From: Vibrio ichthyoenteri ATCC 700023
GTDB taxonomy: Bacteria > Pseudomonadota > Gammaproteobacteria > Enterobacterales > Vibrionaceae
Direction of reading: 5' to 3'
DNA: 64,000 nt
Assembly: GCF_000222605.1 (NCBI RefSeq)
Contig: NZ_AFWF01000086.1
Location: 1 to 64,000 of the forward strand
Positions 1-7,138 of the stretch are shown here, in pieces. How positions within the stretch are numbered: position 1 is the stretch's first letter; every line of letters begins with the position of its first letter. The notes under the pieces are model-generated. The model was not told where the DNA came from and did not search any database. It saw nothing but the letters and a program-made list of their open reading frames with translations. Made by a program: the position numbers and the translations under genes.

Positions 1-73
1 TTTTCTCGGCTAGCTTCAGAGTTTCAGCTTTAAATTCAGGCGTGTGTTTGATTCTGTTTTTTTGATTTGTCAT
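1..73 (-). CDS. IS3-family transposase OrfA, N-terminal fragment (cut by window edge)
   Basis: The first 24 codons are visible on the minus strand from ATG at 73-71. They read MTNQKNRIKHTPEFK and then an AETLKLAE-like helix, the usual start of an IS3-family OrfA (an HTH_Tnp_1 / transposase_8 DNA-binding protein). In this family OrfA is normally joined to the OrfB integrase by programmed frameshifting. The remainder is outside the window, so whether the element is intact is unknown. A GAGG ribosome-binding sequence stands just before the start. Confidence 0.65.
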   Translation of the reverse strand, partial: MTNQKNRIKHTPEFKAETLKLAEK

Positions 74-135
74 GTTTCACCTCGTTAGTGATTTTACTCA
101 CTTAACTCAGTGTCCAAAACTACTGGTGCGGATCA
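1..135 (-). mobile_element. End of an IS3-family insertion sequence
   Basis: The minus strand from 135 begins with TGATCCGCACCAGT and runs on into a typical IS3-family tip (TGA start, GGACA about 20 bases in). A transposase OrfA start codon follows about 60 bases inside. The rest of the element lies left of the window. The tip sits inside the reading frame of the neighbouring solute-binding gene, so this is the junction of an insertion. The second inverted repeat and the target duplication cannot be seen here. Confidence 0.75.
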
Positions 136-919
136 GCATTAAATAATTCGGGTATACGGTTTCAATATACATCCACCGATTAAAGATACGATGTTTATCC
201 TCTTCACGAATTTTATCCATTCCCTCAGCCACTTTAACCAACATTTCGCCATTACCTTGTGCGACGGCAGGCCTTACGACACCAGAATAGAGATGAAACA
301 CACTGATAAACTGATCACTCTGGTCAGTGCTCTGCAAATAATAATTTGCCACTTGTAAGTCGGCAACAAAAGCATCAATACGTCCGGCGAAGGCTGCTGC
401 AATTAAATCTTGGTTATTGGAGAAACTGAGCGTTGCTAGTTTAGGAAAATTTTTCTGTGCGTAGTCTTGCTCGAAGCCACCTTCGACGACCCCTAAGATA
501 AAGTTATGAGAACCAGAAATAAGATCAGTGACATCGATACCAAGTAGTTTTCTATTTAAAAACAATTGCGTATCAATGGTTAGAATTGGTTGGCTAAAAT
601 CTAAATAACGGTCACGTTCTTTAGAAAGCAGTAAACCGGCATGAAAGTCTGCTCGTCCATCTTCAACGGCTTTTAGTGAATCAGCCCAATCGAGTAACAG
701 AAACTCCACTGGTTGGCCTGTTACTCGTGAATACTCACGCCAATAATCAATCAAGATACCTGAAGGTTCACCACTCGCATCAAGAAATGAAAACGGCTTC
801 CATGCTTTCGAGTTAGCAATGACCAGTGTCTGCGTTTGCTTTGTCTGTTCGGCATAACTTACCGACGCAATGACGAGTAGAACCCACGATAACCAACGAG
901 ACACAACAAACCTCAGCAC
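107..919 (-). CDS. Periplasmic solute-binding (SBP_bac_3) sensor protein, truncated by an IS
   Basis: This encodes a signal peptide (residues 1-23, cleavage after SYA) and then one complete family 3 solute-binding domain. Recognisable parts are an early WKPFSFLDASGEPSG segment, the DFHAGLLLSKERDRYLDFSQP block and the terminal EEDKHRIFNRWMY helix. In Vibrio, domains with this ending usually continue into a membrane helix and a GGDEF or histidine-kinase output module. Here the native reading frame stops at about 136, where the IS3 tip begins. The last nine codons (LIRTSSFGH) and the stop are supplied by the insertion sequence. I infer a sensor gene that has lost its cytoplasmic output half, leaving at most a secreted binding domain. 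The ATG at 919-917 is followed directly by the signal peptide. The predicted ligand class (amino acid or similar) is only a family-level guess. Confidence 0.8.
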   Translation of the reverse strand: MLRFVVSRWLSWVLLVIASVSYAEQTKQTQTLVIANSKAWKPFSFLDASGEPSGILIDYWREYSRVTGQPVEFLLLDWADSLKAVEDGRADFHAGLLLSKERDRYLDFSQPILTIDTQLFLNRKLLGIDVTDLISGSHNFILGVVEGGFEQDYAQKNFPKLATLSFSNNQDLIAAAFAGRIDAFVADLQVANYYLQSTDQSDQFISVFHLYSGVVRPAVAQGNGEMLVKVAEGMDKIREEDKHRIFNRWMYIETVYPNYLMLIRTSSFGH

Positions 920-1059
920 AGCAGAGAAAATGAATTGCTATCAAAGAGCAATACTTAGGAGAATGATTCCTACTTGTATATAGTCTAAATCTACTATTCG
1001 ATCGCTATGCTATTGATTTTATACGAGTGACATCACAAATACCCATTCAAAAAACACAT

Positions 1060-1085
1060 AGAAAAAAGCCCTCATGTTGAGGGCT
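1060..1085 (-). terminator. Rho-independent terminator of the DUF3332 gene
   Basis: An 8-bp perfect stem (AGCCCTCA/TGAGGGCT, 3-base loop) lies just past the stop codon. On the minus strand it is followed by six T residues. Confidence 0.85.
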
Positions 1086-1104
1086 CAAAATCGATCATAT
1101 CCAA

Positions 1105-1644
1105 TTAGATTTGCGCAGAGTTGATATAGTCGCTGAGCTCTTGATTAGATACAGTCGTCACTAGGTCATCATTCAAATAGAAGTCCACGCTGTCTGCGCC
1201 TTTAACGCCACGCAGTACCTTATGTTGTCCATCGATATAAGTGATGTCCATCTGCATTGTATTTTCGTCTAGTTGCGACATTGTCGCACTCTCAATATTC
1301 TTGGTGCTCGTTAGCGGAACACCCGTCAAGGCAGGATCTAGCTGGCCATTTACTTTAATGTAGTTTTTGGTTGGAGTATCCACAACTGCCGGAGACTTGC
1401 CCGAAATTGGGTTGGTGCCAGTCCAAAACTCAATCGCATTAAAGATAAATAGGTCAACCGTACCGGTTAAGCCGTATACCGGTGACAAAAGCAAAAACAT
1501 CCCTTCACGACCGTATCGGTTATCGACGATTTCTAGGTTGAACTTAGAGACTAAGCCTGTGGTTGCCATTTGGCCCATGCAGCCAGTTAGTGACGAAACA
1601 CCTAACGCCGTCACTACCGCCATTGTTACTGCTTTTGCTTTCAT
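1105..1644 (-). CDS. DUF3332 family lipoprotein
   Basis: The protein has about 179 residues from the ATG at 1644. It starts with MKAKAVTMAVVTALGVSS and a lipobox ending LTGC, so it should be lipid-anchored in the envelope. The segments NRYGREGMFLLLSPVYGLT, DLFIFNAIEFWTGTNPI and GKSPAVVD match what I remember of the DUF3332 family, which is common in Vibrio and has no established function. The reading frame stays open for 11 more codons upstream, but the signal peptide and a GGTAG sequence before 1644 favour the internal start. It is monocistronic, divergent from the MFS transporter at 2063, and has its own terminator. Confidence 0.8.
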   Translation of the reverse strand: MKAKAVTMAVVTALGVSSLTGCMGQMATTGLVSKFNLEIVDNRYGREGMFLLLSPVYGLTGTVDLFIFNAIEFWTGTNPISGKSPAVVDTPTKNYIKVNGQLDPALTGVPLTSTKNIESATMSQLDENTMQMDITYIDGQHKVLRGVKGADSVDFYLNDDLVTTVSNQELSDYINSAQI

Positions 1645-2062
1645 TGTTACTACCAAAATAATAAATTCGGCGCGCATGCTACTCCCGGCGCTTGGTCTTG
1701 AAAAGAGGCTAACACTGCAATTGACAGAAAACTAACTTCATTTCAAATCGTATCTTGGTGTCATTCAATTTGATGTGGGCCAAAGTAAGTCACATCCGCA
1801 ACATTCCCTCTCTCTATATATATAGATTTGACCAATAAAATTCGGCTTTGGCTTGAGGTCACTTAAGCAAACAAAATTGCAACATGGATAAACCAACCAT
1901 TAACATACGCAAATTATTTTCATATTCTCCGAAAAAGAGATTCCAATCACACTTCAATTGGTTATAATTCGCGCCCATTGCGCTTTATGTTGATAAACGC
2001 AAACTAATTTTTAATAAATCGAGTGTTAACAATCCTCAGAAATGGGGACAAATGAGAAGAAT
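1645..2062. promoter_or_regulatory. Divergent intergenic region with candidate promoter for the MFS gene
   Basis: This region separates two divergent genes. A TATAAT hexamer at 1963-1968 with a weak TTCCAA at 1941-1946 (16-bp spacer) could serve the rightward MFS gene and would leave a leader of roughly 85 bases. A short TA alternation (tatatatata) lies near 1816-1826. I saw no open reading frame with coding character and no clear operator. Confidence 0.4.
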
Positions 2063-3295
2063 ATGAGCAAGATTGATAAAGCTTCACGTATCCTTTTAGC
2101 AGGATTCTGTATCAACCTTTGTCTTGGCATCCTGTATGCTTGGAGTGTGTTTAATAAAGCGTTAGTAACTGAATCTGGTTGGAGTGCTGCAGAAGCATCT
2201 GCACCATACGCAACAGCAACTATCACTTTCTCTATCTGTCTTCTTGTTGCAGGCATCCTTCAAGACCGCATGGGTCCACGCATGATCCTGATCCTAGGTA
2301 CAGTTCTTACTGGCCTTGGCATGATCGCGTCTGGCTTTGTTAATACACCAATGATGCTAAACATCACCTTTGGTGTGATTACAGGTGCGGGTATCGGTTT
2401 TGGTTACGCGTGTCTTTCTCCTTCAGCGATGAAATGGTTCCACCCATCGAAGAAAGGTATGGTTAACGGTCTAATCGCAGCGGGCTTTGGTCTTGCAGCT
2501 ATTTACCTTGCACCAGTAACTTCTGCACTGATCGATAGCATGGGCATTCAAACCAGCTTTAAGATCCTAGGTGTTGGTATCCTATTTATTGCCGTACCTC
2601 TAGCAGCAACCATCAACAACCCAGCAGCCGATTACACGCCAGCTGAGCCTAAATTAAAAGAAGGCCAAGCACCTAAAGCGGTTAAGAAGTCTGAAGATCT
2701 AACTTGGAAAGCAATGCTAAAAACTCCACAGTTTTACTCACTGTGGATCATGTACGCACTAGCTGCTTCAGTTGGTCTTATGATCATCGGTAACATCACT
2801 ACTATCGCAAGCGTACAAGCTAACCTGCCAAATGCAGTTTACCTAGCTTCGCTTCTAGCAATCTTTAACTCAGGCGGCCGTGTTTGTGCGGGCATGCTTG
2901 CAGATAAAATTGGTGGTGTTCGTACTCTTCTTCTAGCGTTCGTTCTACAAGGTATCAACATGGTACTGTTTGCAACGTTCCAATCAGAAGTAACATTGAT
3001 CATCGGTACTGCGGTTGCAGCAGTAGGTTACGGTACTCTACTAGCAGTATTCCCTACTCTAACAGCTGAGTTCTACGGTCTGAAAAACTACGGTACTAAC
3101 TACGGTGTGCTTTACACATCATGGGGTATTGGTGGTGCAATCGGTGCAGCCGTTGTTGGTTTCTCTATGACTAATGGCGACGGTTACGGCCTAGCGTACA
3201 CAATCTCTGCAGTAATGATGGCAGTGTGTATCGTACTAGCGCTTGTTACTAAGCCTCTTTCAGACGCAAAAGTTGCTGAGCTGAAAAACGCATAA
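2063..3295 (+). CDS. MFS transporter, OFA (oxalate/formate antiporter-like) family
   Basis: This is a 410-residue inner-membrane protein with about twelve hydrophobic segments. The early motif LGILYAWSVFNKAL, the DRMGPRMILILGT loop between helices 2 and 3 and the GYGTLLAVFPTLTAEFYGLKNYGTNYG segment are typical of the OxlT-like branch of the major facilitator superfamily, which moves small mono- or dicarboxylates. The substrate cannot be read from sequence. I start it at the ATG at 2063, which has GAGAAG just in front; an earlier in-frame ATG at 2042 has a poorer ribosome site. A central cytoplasmic loop rich in Lys and Glu (residues about 195-215) separates the two six-helix halves. It is monocistronic with its own terminator. 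Confidence 0.85.
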   Translation: MSKIDKASRILLAGFCINLCLGILYAWSVFNKALVTESGWSAAEASAPYATATITFSICLLVAGILQDRMGPRMILILGTVLTGLGMIASGFVNTPMMLNITFGVITGAGIGFGYACLSPSAMKWFHPSKKGMVNGLIAAGFGLAAIYLAPVTSALIDSMGIQTSFKILGVGILFIAVPLAATINNPAADYTPAEPKLKEGQAPKAVKKSEDLTWKAMLKTPQFYSLWIMYALAASVGLMIIGNITTIASVQANLPNAVYLASLLAIFNSGGRVCAGMLADKIGGVRTLLLAFVLQGINMVLFATFQSEVTLIIGTAVAAVGYGTLLAVFPTLTAEFYGLKNYGTNYGVLYTSWGIGGAIGAAVVGFSMTNGDGYGLAYTISAVMMAVCIVLALVTKPLSDAKVAELKNA

Positions 3296-3317
3296 TTGCG
3301 AATTGATTTGAAACAAA

Positions 3318-3347
3318 AGGCTTAACCTAACGGTTAGGCCTTTTTTG
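3318..3347 (+). terminator. Rho-independent terminator after the MFS gene
   Basis: A 10-bp stem (AGGCTTAACC with GGTTAGGCCT, one G-T pair, 4-base loop) is followed by a run of T residues. Confidence 0.85.
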
Positions 3348-3456
3348 TTTTGCGCCGTCTATAATTGATCTCATCAGATAGATGGATCAAATAATCTTGA
3401 TACTTGTCGTACCAATCTATCTTGAGTTCAATGCTTATAAATAGAAAGGATTGCGT

Positions 3457-5142
3457 ATGAGATCAGCATGGCTACTCACCGGCACCGCACTTATTTGCTC
3501 TATGCCCGCCGCCACTCAAGAGACTAAACCCAAACTCGTTCTGCAAATCACCGTCGATGGCTTACGGGCTGACTTGCTTAGCCGTTACCAACATAATTTT
3601 GGTCAAGGTGGCTTCCGCTACTTGATGGATGACGGTATCTATTACACCAATGCCAATTATCAACACGGTAATACAGAAACCATCGTGGGGCATGTTTCTT
3701 TAGCGACTGGCGCACCACCCTCGGTGCATGGCATGGTGGGTAATGTTTGGTATGACCGAGCCAAAGAACGTCTGGTCTACAACGTTGAAGATGATCAATA
3801 TTCAACGCTCACTCAAGGGGCTGGTGTTGATAAAGCTACCGAAATTGACCCAACCCAAAAAACCGCACAAGGTGATGGCCGTTCACCCGACCCAATTCTT
3901 TCAACCACTTTTTCAGATGAACTCGCCCTATCAAGCAATGGCAAAGCCAAAATATTTTCTGTGTCAGTCAAAGATCGAGGCGCAATTTCACTGGGAGGCC
4001 ATGCTGGTAAAGCGTTTTGGTTCTCCAAGGCGACATCTGATTTCGTCACAAGCAATTACTACTATCAACAATATCCAGATTGGGTCGAGCAGTGGAATGC
4101 GCAAGACCATCCCAAACGTTACTCAGGTACCCAATGGCAGCTTAGCCTTGAACGCGATAAATACACACTCGATGATTCTGATGCCGACTTCAAAGTTGAC
4201 TTAGGTGGATTTGCACGTAGCTTTCCCCACCCATACGGCCCGGCTGACTTCAAATATTATTCAACCATGCTAACGCTCAGCCCCGCTGGCGATGAGTTAA
4301 CCGCTGATTTTGCAATGGAACTACTGCAACAAGAGCAACTTGGGCAAGGCGCGTTTACTGATTATCTCGCGGTGAGCTTTTCTTCCAATGACTATGTCGT
4401 ACATATGTTCGGTAGCAATAGTTTGGAAAATGAAGATAACCTGATTCGCCTTGATCGCACTCTCGCTCGCCTCTTCAAACAGGTCGACGAGTATGTTGGA
4501 TTGGACAATACCTTAATTGTACTCTCTGCCGATCATGGCGTGCCGGAGTCATCACCCAATGCCGCGCGGTTTGGTCTTCGTCAGGCGCGTTACTTTAGCT
4601 TAGAAGACTTGTGGAACAATAACGTATCGCAACGTCTCAAACGCGAATTTGGCCTCGATAAAAGTGCGATCAGGCTCTACGCTCAGCCTTATGTCTACTT
4701 AAATCATCAAGTGATTGAGCAAGGTGGCCATGATTTAGATGCTGTGCAAACTGCCATTGCCGAAGAAGCAAGAAAGATTGAAGGTATTGCTTTTGCCATG
4801 ACCAGTTCAGACATTAAACACAATCGTGAAGCTGAAACCCGCGTAATGCAATTGGTCAAAAATAACTATCACCCTTTGCGCTCAGGCGATGTTTACCTTG
4901 TCTTTAGCCCACGAACTTATATTAACGATATGGACGGGCTGACTATCGCTTCTACCCACGGTTCACCTTGGCGGTATGATACTCACGTGCCCGTGATTTT
5001 TGCCGGCTTTAACTTAAAATCGCAAAAACAACCAAGGCCAATTACGCCTTATGATATCGCACCCTCACTTTCTAGTCTTTTAGGTATCACTCTACCAAGT
5101 GGAGCAACAGGCGAGGTGCTGCGAGAAGTAGTGGCAGATTAA
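3457..5142 (+). CDS. PafA-like alkaline phosphatase (type I phosphodiesterase/phosphatase fold)
   Basis: A secreted enzyme of about 561 residues: a short signal peptide (cleavage near residue 19-20), then an alkaline-phosphatase-superfamily core. Visible catalytic features are the first metal-binding Asp in LQITVDGLRAD (D34), a nucleophilic Thr in the TETIVGH motif (T75), the KDRGAI signature (K172 and R174), the SSNDYVVHMFG block and the LSADHG motif with the last metal ligands. The Thr nucleophile plus KxR pair is the pattern of the phosphate-insensitive PafA/SPAP group, which cleaves phosphate monoesters in the periplasm; that assignment is by family. The start is the ATG at 3457, six bases after AGAAAGGA; an in-frame TTG at 3451 touches that site. 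No obvious Pho box is seen upstream. It stands alone, with hairpins downstream. Confidence 0.85.
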   Translation: MRSAWLLTGTALICSMPAATQETKPKLVLQITVDGLRADLLSRYQHNFGQGGFRYLMDDGIYYTNANYQHGNTETIVGHVSLATGAPPSVHGMVGNVWYDRAKERLVYNVEDDQYSTLTQGAGVDKATEIDPTQKTAQGDGRSPDPILSTTFSDELALSSNGKAKIFSVSVKDRGAISLGGHAGKAFWFSKATSDFVTSNYYYQQYPDWVEQWNAQDHPKRYSGTQWQLSLERDKYTLDDSDADFKVDLGGFARSFPHPYGPADFKYYSTMLTLSPAGDELTADFAMELLQQEQLGQGAFTDYLAVSFSSNDYVVHMFGSNSLENEDNLIRLDRTLARLFKQVDEYVGLDNTLIVLSADHGVPESSPNAARFGLRQARYFSLEDLWNNNVSQRLKREFGLDKSAIRLYAQPYVYLNHQVIEQGGHDLDAVQTAIAEEARKIEGIAFAMTSSDIKHNREAETRVMQLVKNNYHPLRSGDVYLVFSPRTYINDMDGLTIASTHGSPWRYDTHVPVIFAGFNLKSQKQPRPITPYDIAPSLSSLLGITLPSGATGEVLREVVAD

Positions 5143-5149
5143 GTAAGGG

Positions 5150-5168
5150 CTGCGTCACGATGACGCAG
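5150..5168 (+). terminator. Hairpin just after the phosphatase gene
   Basis: A perfect 8-bp stem (CTGCGTCA/TGACGCAG, 3-base loop) starts eight bases after the stop codon. No T run follows, so it may act as a weak terminator or as a 3'-end stabilising hairpin. Confidence 0.5.
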
Positions 5169-5253
5169 AACGGATTATCAGACAAAAAGTCGTACATTTT
5201 ACGCCTTCTACTTCAAGGTAAAAAAGTGGCGCTCACGACTTAAATGGCTTAGC

Positions 5254-5294
5254 GTCCCTCAATTAATCCCTTCTCGTGGGTTTGATTGAGGGAC
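5254..5294. other. Long inverted repeat between phosphatase and OB-fold genes
   Basis: The arms GTCCCTCAAT and ATTGAGGGAC (10 bp, perfect) enclose a partly paired inner stem (TCCC...GGG). There is no T run on either side. It lies about 130 bases before the next gene's start and could be a leader structure, a terminator of an odd type or a small mobile repeat. Confidence 0.5.
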
Positions 5295-5423
5295 TATCAT
5301 TTGCGAGTAATAAGATTTCGTCACCAACACTTTTCCTAGCTAGGCGCACAATATCAGCAGACAAAGAGTCACGGTGAGTCATTCGACTTGGTATCATCGA
5401 TTCGTTTTAAAAGAGAACTCAAA

Positions 5424-5759
5424 ATGAAAAAAATAATTGCTCTATCTGCACTACTTTTCGCTTCTAGCTCTGCTTTTGCCGCTTTCAACGGTCCTGAAGT
5501 GGCGTCTATCAATTCAGTTAGCGATGCACTAAAAGCCAATGATGATAGCTTTGTTATACTCACGGGTAACATTACGAAATCTTTGGGTAATGAACTCTAC
5601 TTGTTCAGCGATAAAAGCGGCCAAATTGAGATTGAAATTGATGACGACAACTGGATGGGTGTCGACGTTACGCCAACCGATACAGTCATCATCCGTGGTG
5701 AAGTAGACAGCGAATGGACCACACCTCAGATTGATGTTGATACCATTAAACTTCAATAA
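5424..5759 (+). CDS. YgiW/YdeI-family periplasmic OB-fold protein
   Basis: A 111-residue protein with a clear signal peptide (MKKIIALSALLFASSSAFA). The mature part (FNGPEVASINSVSDALKANDDSFVILTGNI...) has the form of the BOF/OB-fold family of YgiW and YdeI: a Gly-rich strand, LYLFSDKSGQIEIEIDDDNW and VRGEVD-like turns. Members in enterobacteria are linked to stress tolerance, such as peroxide or antimicrobial peptide exposure; the exact ligand is unknown. The ATG at 5424 lies ten bases after AAGAGA. It converges with batD and shares its terminator hairpin. Confidence 0.85.
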   Translation: MKKIIALSALLFASSSAFAAFNGPEVASINSVSDALKANDDSFVILTGNITKSLGNELYLFSDKSGQIEIEIDDDNWMGVDVTPTDTVIIRGEVDSEWTTPQIDVDTIKLQ

Positions 5760-5770
5760 AATGTCTCCCG

Positions 5771-5798
5771 CCCAAATCATCCCTTGTGATGATTTGGG
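5771..5798. terminator. Shared hairpin between the OB-fold gene and batD
   Basis: An 11-bp perfect stem (CCCAAATCATC/GATGATTTGGG, 6-base loop) lies between two converging genes. Its left arm contains the batD stop codon. T-rich sequence follows only loosely on the plus strand. Confidence 0.6.
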
Positions 5799-7138
5799 TT
5801 GTTCCCCTTATTCTTGGTTTTATTTGGCTGATTAAGGTTGATGGCGGAATCATCTAACGCCGGAAGCGCTTTGGGTAAACTAAGTAGAGGTTGACGCCTT
5901 AACCTCACCGCACGCCAGATACGCTTAAAAAGCGCTTTCTCTTGCTTTCCGTGCTGGAATGCCTCCATCGTCGACGACCAATCTTCAGATGAATCTAATT
6001 TATTCAATTCCAATTGCGAGCGTTCTATTCGTAATTGTCTATAGATCATTGCACGTGCCTTACCCCACTCTCTTCTCTTTAATAATCTTGCAAAATCCAA
6101 CCACAAAGGGGCTGGGTGATTCTGGTAATAACGTCTCAGCATGTAGATAACGACGATGAGTAGCAGTATTAAACTGACTATGAGCAAGATCGACGAGGCG
6201 TAAGCCTTAGTGAAAGAGACGAATGTATGTTTGGCGTGAAAAGTCTTACTCGCAAGCGTAACCGTTTCTACCTGATTTTTTTCACTGTTCCACCATTGAA
6301 ATGTATATTCAGGTAAGGTGATTGCACCGCCTTGCTGAATAACATAAACGCTTTGCTCTGTGCGGCTCGAACGATAGTCACCCCGAGCATGACTATCATC
6401 CAACCGATTAGGTTGAGGATAACTTTGGTAGTCATCACTCAATTCATTCACCAACAGATCAGGAATCAACACCGATAAGGTATCAGAAGCATTAATGGTA
6501 ATCGTACGCGTAATGGCGTCACCGACATGCAATGTATCACCAACGCCATCCACGCCAGTCAACGCCCACTCTTGCTGTACATCGACACTGGTTGCGGAAA
6601 ACCAAGGAGTATCATCACTCAATAATCCTGACGGCAAGCGAGCTTCAAAGGTAATTGAGGGAGTATAGATTGTTCCAGACGCAGAGCCTCCACCTGCCAG
6701 CGAGACTTTTACGGCAACAGCAAGAGGCGAGATAGTAAACAATCCGGATTGCTGAGGATACAGGGTAGTTTCCCAACGTTGATGAGACCAAGTTTCTCCC
6801 TGTTCTCGCTGGGTATAATTGGTGGCAAGTTGATTGCGCTGCTTCGCGATAACGCCCGGAACTTCCACCGGGGCTATTCTTGTCCCTGCCGCAAACCAAC
6901 GAGGTGTGGAGACATCAATGTAGAGAATAATTTGCTGGTTAACGGCAAAGCGTTCCATTGTTCGCTCTGTTTGTTGGTTGCCTGGCTTGTCATTTGGCAA
7001 CGTGTCGCCAACCCATGCTTTGACCTTAACCAAAGAAGGGTCAACACTCGCCTGAACCCCTTGTATGTGCGCAGATACAGTAACCAATAGCGCCAAAGCC
7101 AGTAACCGCATTGAGTTGAAAGGATTAATATTCATCAT
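5777..7138 (-). CDS. BatD-like membrane protein (oxygen-tolerance family)
   Basis: 453 residues. There is a signal peptide near residues 13-30, then a long periplasmic part built of beta-rich segments (VKAWVGDTLPNDKPG, QQIILYIDVSTPRWFAAGTRI, TLYPQQSGLFTISPLAV), one membrane helix at about 313-335 (YASSILLIVSLILLLIVVIYML) and a basic cytoplasmic tail. This is the layout of BatD, which accompanies the VWA proteins BatA and BatB. Bat proteins have been tied to oxidative-stress tolerance in Bacteroides and to envelope chaperone work elsewhere; the molecular role is unsettled. It is the last gene of the operon and overlaps the BatB gene by four bases, so translational coupling is likely. Confidence 0.8.
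   Translation of the reverse strand: MMNINPFNSMRLLALALLVTVSAHIQGVQASVDPSLVKVKAWVGDTLPNDKPGNQQTERTMERFAVNQQIILYIDVSTPRWFAAGTRIAPVEVPGVIAKQRNQLATNYTQREQGETWSHQRWETTLYPQQSGLFTISPLAVAVKVSLAGGGSASGTIYTPSITFEARLPSGLLSDDTPWFSATSVDVQQEWALTGVDGVGDTLHVGDAITRTITINASDTLSVLIPDLLVNELSDDYQSYPQPNRLDDSHARGDYRSSRTEQSVYVIQQGGAITLPEYTFQWWNSEKNQVETVTLASKTFHAKHTFVSFTKAYASSILLIVSLILLLIVVIYMLRRYYQNHPAPLWLDFARLLKRREWGKARAMIYRQLRIERSQLELNKLDSSEDWSSTMEAFQHGKQEKALFKRIWRAVRLRRQPLLSLPKALPALDDSAINLNQPNKTKNKGNNPNHHKG

Noticed and set aside
3360-3456. Pho box before the alkaline phosphatase gene
   Set aside because: No pair of CTGTCAT-like direct repeats is present, which agrees with a phosphate-insensitive PafA-type enzyme.
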